Shown: positions 6,491 to 15,197 of the stretch, piece after piece
Numbering within the stretch: the stretch's first letter is position 1
Layout of the letters: each line of letters begins with the position of its first letter
Origin: Bacteroidales bacterium
GTDB taxonomy: Bacteria > Bacteroidota > Bacteroidia > Bacteroidales > UBA932
Assembly (NCBI GenBank): GCA_009774765.1
Contig: VSOK01000040.1
Coordinates: 1 to 24,567, forward strand
Length of the DNA stretch: 24,567 bases
Direction: 5' to 3'
Position numbers and translations under genes: made by a program
Notes under the pieces: generated by a model
What the model was told of the DNA's origin: nothing
The model's database searches: none
What the model saw: the letters and a program-made list of their open reading frames with translations, nothing else

Positions 6491-9427
6491 ATGAAAAGAT
6501 ATATGTTGCTGCTGTTTTCAGTGCTGTGTGCAATGCAGCTGTCAGCGCAGAATATAAAAGTCACAGGAACGGTCAGGGCATCCGATTCAGAACCGCTGAT
6601 AGGTGTTTCCGTGACAGTGGAAGGAACGGATATAAGGGCCATCACTGACAGGAATGGAATTTATACGATTGATGCAGCCGTAGGAAACACTCTGTTATTC
6701 TCTTACCTGGGAATGGTGGATAAGGCAGTTGAGGTAAAAAATACCAGGAATATAGACATAATAATGTTGTCTGATACATATTTCCTTGATGATGTGGTCG
6801 TTGTCGGATATGGATCAATGAAGAAAAGTGATCTTACGGGTGCTGTAGCTTCCGTAAAGACGGATGACCTTAAGAACACAAAGGTCGGAATGGCTTCAAG
6901 TGCGCTTCAGGGGATGGCTGCCGGAGTGCAGGTAACTTCAGGCAATCTTAAACCGGGTGCTGATGCAGGAATCATAATCCGTGGTGCAGGTTCTGTAAAT
7001 GCAGGTACATCTCCGCTTTATATCGTGGACGGCGTGCCTATGAGCGGAATGCAGGACCTTTCTACATCGGATATTGAATCGATTGAAATTCTTAAAGATG
7101 CGTCTTCTGCCGCCATTTATGGTTCACGAGGTTCCAATGGAGTCGTGCTGGTGACTACAAGACGTGGTGAAAAAGGACGTGGACGTGTTTCCTTCAGTGC
7201 TTCCGCCGGTGCCCAGATGATGCTCAACAAGCAGGATATGATGAATGCCCGGCAGTATTACGAACTTGTGACTGCTTCCGGGCAGGATTACCAGTGGACA
7301 ACGGAAGAGCTTCTTCTTTTGAGCCGCGGAGAATCAACGGACTGGCAGGATGCTGTGACGCAGGCAGGAAGTTTCCAGAATTATAATGTTTCCGTATCAG
7401 GAGGGTCGGACAAAATATCCAATTATCTTGGAGTTGACTGGTATGATCAGCGGGGTATAATAAAGAATTCTTCATTCAACAAGCTTTCATTGCGTTATAA
7501 TATGGATTCTCATATTAAACCGTGGCTGAAGGCCGGAGCAAGGTTCAATATAGTGTATTCAAATCTTACCAATATAAATGAAGAGGCTGATTCAGGATAC
7601 GGTACTATGCACAGTGCTGTCTCTTCACAGCCTACAGCTCCAATCTATGCTTCTGACGGAGAGTATTTTGATGGATTTCTTAATACAAAGGCGAATCCGG
7701 TGGCTATAGTTGAGCTGCTTGACAAGAAGACCAAGAAGCTCATGGCGGTCGGTTCGGCTTATCTTGAGGCTGAGCCTTTGAAAAATTTGTTTGTCAGATC
7801 GGAAAATTCTGTAAACTATACATCGTTCCGTGTCAACGAATATGAGGACGGACGTATGGGACAGCATTATCCGAAAGAAGGACGTGCAAGCATAATGTCC
7901 AATCTAAGTACATTTATGCAGACTGAAAATACGGTAACATACAATTTTGAAATCGAAAAGCATAAAATGTCTGTTATGGGAGGATTTTCAGCGTCACGCA
8001 ATACTTATGAGACAAGTACGGCAGAGTCAAAAGGTTTGAATCCGATTCTTAAATACAATAATCTTGGGGGCGCGGAAGACCATGGACCAAACTCTTCATT
8101 TGCCTCGGCGTCCACTCTTGCTTCTTTTTATGGAAGATTGACATACAATTATGATGAACGTTACCTTGCTACTGTAACGATGCGTGGAGACGGTTCTTCC
8201 CGTTTTGCTCCTGGACACCGCTGGGGATTTTTCCCTTCTGTCGCTTTTGCCTGGAGAATATCACAGGAAAGTTTTCTTAAGGATGTGAAGAATGTCAACA
8301 ACCTTAAATTGCGTGTAAGTGTCGGAAGTCTCGGCAACCAGAATATAGGGGATTACCAGTTCTCCGCTCTTGTAAGCGAAGGAGGATATTTCAACGATTA
8401 TGTATTCGGAGGAAATCTTGCTACCGGTGCTGTCTACAGCACGATCGCGAATTCCAATCTTACATGGGAAAAAGCCAATCAGGTGGATGTGGGTGTTGAT
8501 TTCGGATTTTTTGGAGGCAGGCTCTCAGGAACAGTAGAAGGATATTGGAAAAGGACAAGCGACTTGTTGTGGACAGTGCCTCTCCCTTATGAGTCCGGTT
8601 ATGTGTCGTCTCTTACAAATGTCGGGATGCTTGACAATAAAGGTATTGAGTTTACTCTTAATACAGTCAATGTAAACACCGGAAAATTCCAATGGACATC
8701 TTCGTTCAATTTCACCTGGAACCATAATAATGTAGTGGAACTGTACAACGGAAAGCAGGATGTCGGAAAATGGATTTTCGTAGGTCATTCTCTTAACGAA
8801 TTCTATCTGTTGAAATCTGAAGGTATATGGCAGCTTGATGAGGCTTTGGAGGCATCCAAATACGGATGTGTTCCCGGAGACAGAAAAATATATGATAAAG
8901 ATAATAACGGTATCATAAATGGAGAGGACCGTGAATTCTGCGGATATAGTACGCCTCAGTTCTATGGAGGATTTGCCAATACCCTTTCATTTGCCGGATT
9001 TGATCTGACTGTTTTCCTCAACTATGCCGGTGGACATATGATCAACAATGGTCTTCTCAGGTATCAGAATTCATACAATGTATGGGGAAATATGAGCGTT
9101 GACTATTATGAAAACTATTGGACAATGGACCGTCCGAGCAATAAATATCCTGCTCCGCGTATAGGAAGTCCTTATGCCAATGGTGACGGAACAAATGCCA
9201 ACCTTCAGAAAGGAGATTATCTCAGGATAAAGAATCTTGAGCTTGGTTATACGCTTCCTTCACGTGTTACAAGAGGGTTCGGGGCTTCAAGTCTGAGAAT
9301 CTATGCCTCTGTTCAGAACCTGTATACTTTCACTTCCTTTACTGGATATGATGTCGAGGCCTGGGATACGACAAACACATATCCTGGCGCGAGAGCTTTC
9401 ATAGGAGGAATTTCTCTTGTTTTCTGA
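6491..9427 (+). CDS. susC: SusC-family TonB-linked outer-membrane transporter
   Basis: 978 aa. A Sec signal peptide (MKRYMLLLFSVLCAMQLSAQ) is followed by a carboxypeptidase-regulatory-like domain (IKVTGTVRASDSEPLIGVSVTV, about 22-95). The SusC-type TonB box and plug start come next (DDVVVVGYGSMKKSDLTGAV, about 100-119; plug motifs IIIRGAGSVNAGTSPLYIVDGVPM and SIEILKDASSAAIYGSRGSNGVVLVTT). The remainder is a 22-strand beta-barrel ending in aromatic Phe. It imports the substrate bound by SusD across the outer membrane using TonB/ExbBD energy. There is no N-terminal STN/secretin extension, so anti-sigma signalling is not expected, in keeping with LacI control. It starts 22 nt after the TIG lipoprotein. 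It corresponds to RusC in the proposed ribose system. Confidence 0.95.
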   Translation: MKRYMLLLFSVLCAMQLSAQNIKVTGTVRASDSEPLIGVSVTVEGTDIRAITDRNGIYTIDAAVGNTLLFSYLGMVDKAVEVKNTRNIDIIMLSDTYFLDDVVVVGYGSMKKSDLTGAVASVKTDDLKNTKVGMASSALQGMAAGVQVTSGNLKPGADAGIIIRGAGSVNAGTSPLYIVDGVPMSGMQDLSTSDIESIEILKDASSAAIYGSRGSNGVVLVTTRRGEKGRGRVSFSASAGAQMMLNKQDMMNARQYYELVTASGQDYQWTTEELLLLSRGESTDWQDAVTQAGSFQNYNVSVSGGSDKISNYLGVDWYDQRGIIKNSSFNKLSLRYNMDSHIKPWLKAGARFNIVYSNLTNINEEADSGYGTMHSAVSSQPTAPIYASDGEYFDGFLNTKANPVAIVELLDKKTKKLMAVGSAYLEAEPLKNLFVRSENSVNYTSFRVNEYEDGRMGQHYPKEGRASIMSNLSTFMQTENTVTYNFEIEKHKMSVMGGFSASRNTYETSTAESKGLNPILKYNNLGGAEDHGPNSSFASASTLASFYGRLTYNYDERYLATVTMRGDGSSRFAPGHRWGFFPSVAFAWRISQESFLKDVKNVNNLKLRVSVGSLGNQNIGDYQFSALVSEGGYFNDYVFGGNLATGAVYSTIANSNLTWEKANQVDVGVDFGFFGGRLSGTVEGYWKRTSDLLWTVPLPYESGYVSSLTNVGMLDNKGIEFTLNTVNVNTGKFQWTSSFNFTWNHNNVVELYNGKQDVGKWIFVGHSLNEFYLLKSEGIWQLDEALEASKYGCVPGDRKIYDKDNNGIINGEDREFCGYSTPQFYGGFANTLSFAGFDLTVFLNYAGGHMINNGLLRYQNSYNVWGNMSVDYYENYWTMDRPSNKYPAPRIGSPYANGDGTNANLQKGDYLRIKNLELGYTLPSRVTRGFGASSLRIYASVQNLYTFTSFTGYDVEAWDTTNTYPGARAFIGGISLVF

Positions 9428-9468
9428 TTTTTCCCGGCTTAATCGTTTATTGTAAATTGACAGTTGTT

Positions 9469-10902
9469 ATGAAAAAATATTTTTATTTGATATTATGCTC
9501 TTGTGCTCTTGCTGTTTCTTCGTGCAGTGACTTTCTGAATGAAGTGTCCAAGAGTTCTCTTACCCCGGAAAATTCGTTTTCCTCATCAGATGACTGGAAC
9601 AAGGCACTTTCCGGTGCATACGGTATGTTGCAGTTCGTGTTTGTGGGAAAACAGTCTATAACTCTCAATGCTTTCGGAACAGATGAGGTTGAGCCTTTCG
9701 ATCTTGGATGGGCTGCATATAACGAGCTGAAAATATATACGTTTTCAGCATCGCATGGATTTCTGAGGGAACATTATATATGGTGCTATGACGGTATAAA
9801 AAGGGCGAATACAATCATCAATATGCCGGCTGATGCTCCTGTTTCAGCGGGAGAACGTGAAAGTATGATTGCCCAGGCCAAATTCCTGAGGGCTATATAT
9901 TATTTTGACTTGGTTGCTATGTATGGAGGCGTTCCTATGTGGCTTGAAACTTCCGTTGATCCTGATGCGCTGCACAAGCCAAGAGAAAGTGCCGATGCGG
10001 TTTATACCCAGATCGTCAAGGATATGAGTGAGGCTGCTGCTGTACTTCCTGTCAAATGGGATGAGCCTGGAGATAAAGGACGTGCAACCAGATATGCTGC
10101 ATATTCATTGTTGGGTCGTTTCTATCTTCAGTGGGGAAAATCAGATGAGGCTCTTGGAGCATTGAATCATGTAATCGGAAAATATTCTCTGTATGATAAT
10201 TATGCCGATATATTTGATCCGTCCCACAAGAATGAAGAAATAGAAAATATTTTTGAGGTGCAGTTCAGGCATTCCGGCAACTGGGGGCTTGAAGGAAGCC
10301 TTCAGTCAAGCTATTGGGGACCGAGAAATGTAGGTGGCCCTACGGCCGGAGGCGGTTGGGGAGGTTTCGGGCCTACTCAGTATCTGTATGACAGGTATGA
10401 ACAGCAGGACAAGAGGAAACAGGCATTTTTTGCTACAGAATACAATGGGGTGCCGCAGACTCCTCCGTGCATAATGAAATACCGTGATCCTGAATATGGA
10501 ACCGTGATTGAAGATGACCAGCTGAACTATATTATGATGCGTTATCCGGATGTGCTTCTTATGAAGGCGGAAGCATTGAATAATATTGATGACAAGACCG
10601 ATGCAAAATACGAATGCCTGAATCAGGTGCGTAAACGTGCCGGAATATCATTGATAACCAAAGAGGACGGTCTTACTAAAGAAGAATTTGCTTCTGTTGT
10701 GCTTGAGGAGAGGCTCCTTGAACTCTGCTGTGAACATCACCGTCGTTTTGACCTGCTGCGTTTCGGAAAGCTTGCAGAACAGGTAAGGGCTGCTTTCCCG
10801 GAAATCGAAGTAAAACCGTACCATGTTCTTTATCCTATACCTCAGGATGCCATTGACGGCAACGATATGATGACAGAAGCGGATCAGAATCCAGGTTATT
10901 GA
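9469..10902 (+). CDS. susD: SusD-family nutrient-binding outer-membrane lipoprotein
   Basis: 477 aa from the ATG at 9469; an in-frame TTG at 9457 is rejected because it would lengthen the signal peptide. The signal ends AVSSC, with a lipidated Cys around residue 19. The tetratricopeptide-like helical core is recognisable (AQAKFLRAIYYFDLVAMYGGVPMW, RATRYAAYSLLGRFYLQWGKSDEAL). The canonical SusD C-terminus is present (ERLLELCCEHHRRFDLLRFGK, then YPIPQDAIDGN and QNPGY). It forms the lid of the SusC transporter and binds the ligand at the cell surface. It lies 41 nt after susC and 15 nt before the next gene. Confidence 0.95.
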   Translation: MKKYFYLILCSCALAVSSCSDFLNEVSKSSLTPENSFSSSDDWNKALSGAYGMLQFVFVGKQSITLNAFGTDEVEPFDLGWAAYNELKIYTFSASHGFLREHYIWCYDGIKRANTIINMPADAPVSAGERESMIAQAKFLRAIYYFDLVAMYGGVPMWLETSVDPDALHKPRESADAVYTQIVKDMSEAAAVLPVKWDEPGDKGRATRYAAYSLLGRFYLQWGKSDEALGALNHVIGKYSLYDNYADIFDPSHKNEEIENIFEVQFRHSGNWGLEGSLQSSYWGPRNVGGPTAGGGWGGFGPTQYLYDRYEQQDKRKQAFFATEYNGVPQTPPCIMKYRDPEYGTVIEDDQLNYIMMRYPDVLLMKAEALNNIDDKTDAKYECLNQVRKRAGISLITKEDGLTKEEFASVVLEERLLELCCEHHRRFDLLRFGKLAEQVRAAFPEIEVKPYHVLYPIPQDAIDGNDMMTEADQNPGY

Positions 10903-10917
10903 TAAAAGAGTATTGCA

Positions 10918-12546
10918 ATGAAAACAATTTTCAGATATGCCTTTGTTCTCGGCTTTGCACTGCCTGCGTTTTATGCCTGTATGGAGAAAGACGACAACAG
11001 TCTGGCCGATGTCAAGGAAACTATTGTGGTCAATGACGGTGTCGTATCATCACGCCCGTATGAATATTACAACGCTTTCCGTAATCCGATGAAAGGATGG
11101 AGGGAGTTTTTCGGCCCTGGTATTGACCGGATGCGTGCTGAGTATCCATATCCTTATGGTTCTATGATAAAGGAGTATATGCAGTGGAATATGATGGAGG
11201 AGACAGAAGCTGATGGTGTGGATAAAGTTATTGCCTATAGCAATCATCGCTGGAAAGGAGTTGAGGAACAGAATATCAAAGTGATTCCACGTCCTTATAT
11301 CGTATGGATGGAGCCATACGAAGGAGGTGTGCCCAAGAATACCTGGACAACTCACCCTGATGATCTTAACGGATGGCATTGGCCTTTGGATTTTCCGAAG
11401 GAAGTCCGTTCCGACGACAACAATACGCCAAGTACAGGAGGGTACTTTGATCCTTCTTTCCAGGACAGGATGAAAAAACTCATAAAAAAGCTTGGAGAGG
11501 CCTGGGACAATGATCCGCGTGTAGCGTATGTTGAAATGGGGCTTATTGGAGAGTGGGGAGAGCATCATGACCCTAATATCACTACAGTCTGGCTGCCGCA
11601 TACCCAATCGTTTCATGTCGCTGGACGTACGTGGATTCCAGGTATAGAAAAAACTTTGGGTGACGCTTTCAAGGAAGCTTTCAAGAACAAAAAGGTTATG
11701 GTGCGTTATGCATACGAATTCAATGATTATGAGTTCGGACAGTATTGGGATTCCTGGGCCATTGAAGAGGAAAATGAAAGGGGATATGAGGCCATCAAAA
11801 AATTGGGTGACAGATGGAAGCAGCAGCCTATCGGAGGGGAAATAACCTGGAATTGGGGAAGTCTGAAACTGGCAGGGTGCAACAGTCTTGAAGATTGTCT
11901 TAAAAATCCTGAAATAAATGAACTTGTTACAGACCAGATCCGTGAACTGCATTGCAATCATCTCGGAGGCGTTACCTGGGCAAATTTCAATGATGCGTCA
12001 TTTATGGTCTATGCGTCCAATGCCCAAAAACTTATGGGATACCGTTATCTGATAACTGAATTCAATTATCCTGTAAGGGTGGATAATGGCAATAAGTTCA
12101 AGGTTTCATTCAAAGTGAAAAATGCGGGTTCATCACCTTTCTATTACGATTGGCCGGTGGAAATCTCATTGGTGGACCCGGATACGAAAGAGGCGGTATG
12201 GAAGAAGGTTCTTGATACTCCAAGAATATCGCAGTGGATGCCTGGTGACAACTATGACAAAGCTACTCATTCGTATCTTTCTCCTGCTCCTGAATATGAA
12301 ATCAGTGAGGAGCTGACATTGGATGGAAATGTCAGACCTGGTAAATATGCGATTGCGATTGCTGTCCTGGATCCTTCAGGAATGCTTCCTTCACTCCGCT
12401 TTGCTGTCATGAATTACTATACCGGGGGAAGACACCCTATGGGCTATATAGGAATAGGACAGGACATTGATTCTTATAAAGTGGATTTCAAGAGCTTTGA
12501 TGATATTCAGAGTGACCGTACATTACATTATGTGTTTGATAAATGA
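10918..12546 (+). CDS. DUF4874/DUF4832 lipoprotein, RusGH-like putative glycoside hydrolase (copy 1)
   Basis: 542 aa. The signal ends AFYAC (Cys21) and is followed at once by MEKDDN, an acidic stretch resembling the lipoprotein export signal that sends Bacteroidetes lipoproteins to the outer surface. The N-terminal half reads like a TIM-barrel hydrolase: FRNPMKGWREFF (54-65), WDNDPRVAYVEMGLIGEWGEHHDP (196-219, with Glu206, Glu212, Glu215), KKVMVRYAYEFNDYEFG (258-274), GGEITWNWG (306-314, Glu308). Glu212 or Glu215 and Glu308 are the best candidates for acid/base and nucleophile, by analogy with clan GH-A; this is an inference. A beta-sandwich (about 385-510) follows. In B. thetaiotaomicron a DUF4874/4832 protein is part of the ribose-utilization locus (RusGH), from memory. 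Substrate unknown. Its stop overlaps the next start (ATGA). Confidence 0.8.
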   Translation: MKTIFRYAFVLGFALPAFYACMEKDDNSLADVKETIVVNDGVVSSRPYEYYNAFRNPMKGWREFFGPGIDRMRAEYPYPYGSMIKEYMQWNMMEETEADGVDKVIAYSNHRWKGVEEQNIKVIPRPYIVWMEPYEGGVPKNTWTTHPDDLNGWHWPLDFPKEVRSDDNNTPSTGGYFDPSFQDRMKKLIKKLGEAWDNDPRVAYVEMGLIGEWGEHHDPNITTVWLPHTQSFHVAGRTWIPGIEKTLGDAFKEAFKNKKVMVRYAYEFNDYEFGQYWDSWAIEEENERGYEAIKKLGDRWKQQPIGGEITWNWGSLKLAGCNSLEDCLKNPEINELVTDQIRELHCNHLGGVTWANFNDASFMVYASNAQKLMGYRYLITEFNYPVRVDNGNKFKVSFKVKNAGSSPFYYDWPVEISLVDPDTKEAVWKKVLDTPRISQWMPGDNYDKATHSYLSPAPEYEISEELTLDGNVRPGKYAIAIAVLDPSGMLPSLRFAVMNYYTGGRHPMGYIGIGQDIDSYKVDFKSFDDIQSDRTLHYVFDK

Positions 12547-14195
12547 TTGTGATGGCAATGAATGTCTTGAAATGTTTTTTGCTGATGATTGCAGGAACGG
12601 TATTATGTTCCTGCAGTCAGCCGGCTGATGGATATCGTGTTGAGCGCAGGGGCAACAAGGTGATTGTGCATATGAATGAATATGAGCCTGCTTTCCGTAA
12701 TACAATGAAAGGATGGCGTGAATTTTTTGCTCCTGGAACAGATGTCAAACGTTCCTGTTATCCTTACCCTTATGGAACTATGAATAAGGAGTATATGCAA
12801 TGGAATATGATGGAAAGGGTGGCATCTGACGGTGTGGACAAAGTGACAGCTTACAGCAATCACCGTTGGGAAGGAGTTGAGGACATCAATATGAAAGTGA
12901 TTCCACGGGCGTTTCTTGTGTGGGTTGAACCGTGGCACGGAGGTAAGCCTAAGGATCCTTCCAATCAGGATGACCTGAACGGATGGCATTGGCCTGATGA
13001 TATGCCTGGGCAGACTTCCCCTTATAGAAATGTTCCGGGAGAGTGGACCTGTTATTTGAATCCGGAGGACTCGCTCACACAGATTACAGGAGGATATTTT
13101 CACCCTGATTTTGCGTTAAGGGTCGAGAAGTTTGTAGAAAAACTTGGAAAAGCCTGGGACAATGATCCCCGTGTCGCATATGTTGAGATGGGGATAGTAG
13201 GAGAGTGGGGTGAGCATCACGATCCTGATTTGAGTACGTATTGGCCTCCTCACGATGAACCGGAGCATATTTATGGAAGAACCTGGGTTGACGGTCTTGA
13301 AAAAGTATTGGGTGATGCATTCTCCAAAGCTTTCAGGAACAAAAAGGTCATGGTGCGTTATGCGTACGAGTTTAAAGATTATGAATTTGGTATATATTGG
13401 GACTCCTGGGCAATAGAACAGGAGCAGACAAGAGGCTATGAGGAGATGCTGAAGTTGGGTGACCGCTGGAAAACCCAGCCTGTCGGAGGTGAAATCACTT
13501 GGAATTGGGGCAATCTTAAGATTGCGGGATTCCGGTCTCTGGAGGACTGTCTGAAGGATCCGGATACTTTTCTGGTCGCTCTTGAGCAGATCCGCAATCT
13601 GCATTGCAACCATCTTGGCGGTGTCACGTGGGCAGACTGGAGTGACAGTCTTTTCTTAAGGAAAGCAGGTGAACTCCAGAAGGCGATGGGGTATAGGTAT
13701 GTTCTTGACAAGGCTGAATATGATGCTGTTGTAAAAAATGGAGAAAAAGTTTCCTGCAGTTTTTCTTTGACCAATACGGGTTCATCTCCATTTTATTATG
13801 ACTGGCCTTTGGAAATAGCTCTTCTTGACAGATATACGCACAAAAAGGTATTCGGGTATGTTGTCGATGGTGTCAGAATAACGGAATGGATGCCAGGGGA
13901 CAAATGGAATGTAGACACGTATGACTGGGATATACATCCGGAAAAGGTGATTGTCGATGCGGATTTTGTCGTGGATGATATTCCGTGTGGAGAATATATT
14001 CTGGCTTTGGCCATTCTTGACCCTTCCGGTATGCTTCCTTCAGTGAGGTTCGCCAATACCAATTATTTTGAAGGAGGATATACTCCTTTGGGATATATAG
14101 GAATAGATGCGGATGTGGCTGATGCGGCTTTGCCTGAATCTGAGTTTGATGATATCCAGAATGACAGAACATTAAAATATATTTTTGAGAAATGA
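12543..14195 (+). CDS. DUF4874/DUF4832 lipoprotein, RusGH-like putative glycoside hydrolase (copy 2)
   Basis: 550 aa, a close paralog of the preceding gene over its whole length (shared FRN.MKGWREFF, EYMQWNMME, DGVDKV.AYSNHRW, GEWGEHHDP, YAYEF.DYEFG.YWDSWAIE, GGEITWNWG, LHCNHLGGVTWA). Candidate catalytic Glu221, Glu224 and Glu317 are conserved. Differences: an extra segment around residues 157-180, altered loops after GEWGEHH, and a lipobox LCSC (Cys24) followed by SQPADGY, without the acidic run of copy 1. That suggests retention in the periplasm rather than surface display. The start at 12543 forms an ATGA overlap with copy 1; in-frame ATGs at 12552 and 12558 are alternatives. The gene end overlaps the nucleoside hydrolase start by ATGA. 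It probably arose by tandem duplication followed by specialisation. Confidence 0.8.
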   Translation: MIVMAMNVLKCFLLMIAGTVLCSCSQPADGYRVERRGNKVIVHMNEYEPAFRNTMKGWREFFAPGTDVKRSCYPYPYGTMNKEYMQWNMMERVASDGVDKVTAYSNHRWEGVEDINMKVIPRAFLVWVEPWHGGKPKDPSNQDDLNGWHWPDDMPGQTSPYRNVPGEWTCYLNPEDSLTQITGGYFHPDFALRVEKFVEKLGKAWDNDPRVAYVEMGIVGEWGEHHDPDLSTYWPPHDEPEHIYGRTWVDGLEKVLGDAFSKAFRNKKVMVRYAYEFKDYEFGIYWDSWAIEQEQTRGYEEMLKLGDRWKTQPVGGEITWNWGNLKIAGFRSLEDCLKDPDTFLVALEQIRNLHCNHLGGVTWADWSDSLFLRKAGELQKAMGYRYVLDKAEYDAVVKNGEKVSCSFSLTNTGSSPFYYDWPLEIALLDRYTHKKVFGYVVDGVRITEWMPGDKWNVDTYDWDIHPEKVIVDADFVVDDIPCGEYILALAILDPSGMLPSVRFANTNYFEGGYTPLGYIGIDADVADAALPESEFDDIQNDRTLKYIFEK

Positions 14196-15196
14196 TAAAG
14201 AAACTGGTTTTTATAATGCTGGCTGCGGCTTTGATTTCGTCCTGCAGTTACGGGAGCAGGAATACGATTCCGGTCATTTTTGATACCGATCTTGGAAATG
14301 ACATTGACGATGTGCTTGCTCTCCAGATGCTTCTGAATTATGACAGGGATGACATAATTGACTTGAAGGCGGTGACTGTCAGCAAGAATAATGTGCATTC
14401 GATAGAATTTGTAGACGGATATTGCCGGTACAATGGGCATAGTGACATCCCTGTCGGATTTGCATACGACGGGGTTACTCCTGACGATTATTATTATCTT
14501 GTTCCAACCCTTTCCGCTGAAGTCAACGGACATAGACTGCTCGTTCCGCAAATAAATCCGGATTCTGTAGAAGAGGGTTTCCGTGTGATAAGGAAGAAGC
14601 TCGTTGAGGCTGAAGACAACAGTGTGGTGCTGATTGCAGTGGGACCACTTACAAATATCGGACGTCTTTTGGACTCGGGTGCGGATGACATCTCCAGTCT
14701 TACAGGAGTTGAACTGATGAAAAAGAAAGTGAAATTGCTGTCTGTTATGGCAGGAATGTTTGACGCGGAAAATATGTTTCCTGAATATAATGTGGTCTGT
14801 GATATTCCTGCGGCTCGGACAGTGTTTGAGAAATGCCCGGTCAGGATGGTTGTCAGCGGATGGGAACTTGGAAATAAACTTTTGTATCCGCATACAAGCA
14901 TTTTGAATGATTTCGGTGATGCGGGAAAGCATCCGTTGGCTATAGCATATTGTAATTATATGGAAATGCCATACGATCGTCAGACCTGGGATCTTACTTC
15001 TGTCATGGCAGGGGTAGAACCAGAAAACGGTATTTTCCGGTACTCGGAACCCGGCAGGATTGCAATAGACGAAAACGGCTATAGCATCTTTACTGCAGAT
15101 CCTGACGGGAATCATTGTTATCTTATTTTGGATGAAGCAAATCATAATGTTGCTTTGGAGGCTCTGGTGCGTCAAGTGACAGGAAAACAGATGTGA
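14192..15196 (+). CDS. Nucleoside hydrolase (IUNH family) lipoprotein, RusNH-like
   Basis: 334 aa. The lipoprotein signal ends LISSC (Cys18). The calcium/ribose-binding motif DTDLGNDIDD (31-40) matches the DxDxGxDD signature of inosine-uridine nucleoside hydrolases with a two-residue insertion. GPLTNIG (151-157) and PEYNVVCD (197-204) match further active-site segments. The C-terminal Ca-binding Asp267 is kept, but the preceding residue is Trp (TWDLTSV) where classical enzymes have the catalytic His (HD), a feature of a divergent subgroup. It would cleave N-glycosidic bonds of ribosides in the periplasm, releasing ribose for import. Translationally coupled to the upstream DUF4832 gene (4-nt overlap) and one base from the GH97 gene. 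It may not act on ordinary nucleosides. Confidence 0.85.
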   Translation: MIKKLVFIMLAAALISSCSYGSRNTIPVIFDTDLGNDIDDVLALQMLLNYDRDDIIDLKAVTVSKNNVHSIEFVDGYCRYNGHSDIPVGFAYDGVTPDDYYYLVPTLSAEVNGHRLLVPQINPDSVEEGFRVIRKKLVEAEDNSVVLIAVGPLTNIGRLLDSGADDISSLTGVELMKKKVKLLSVMAGMFDAENMFPEYNVVCDIPAARTVFEKCPVRMVVSGWELGNKLLYPHTSILNDFGDAGKHPLAIAYCNYMEMPYDRQTWDLTSVMAGVEPENGIFRYSEPGRIAIDENGYSIFTADPDGNHCYLILDEANHNVALEALVRQVTGKQM

Positions 15197-15197
15197 G

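Noticed and set aside
11050..11961. Long minus-strand frame (303 aa) antisense to the first DUF4832 gene.
   Set aside because: Shadow of a strongly conserved plus-strand gene; the translation has no recognisable domain.
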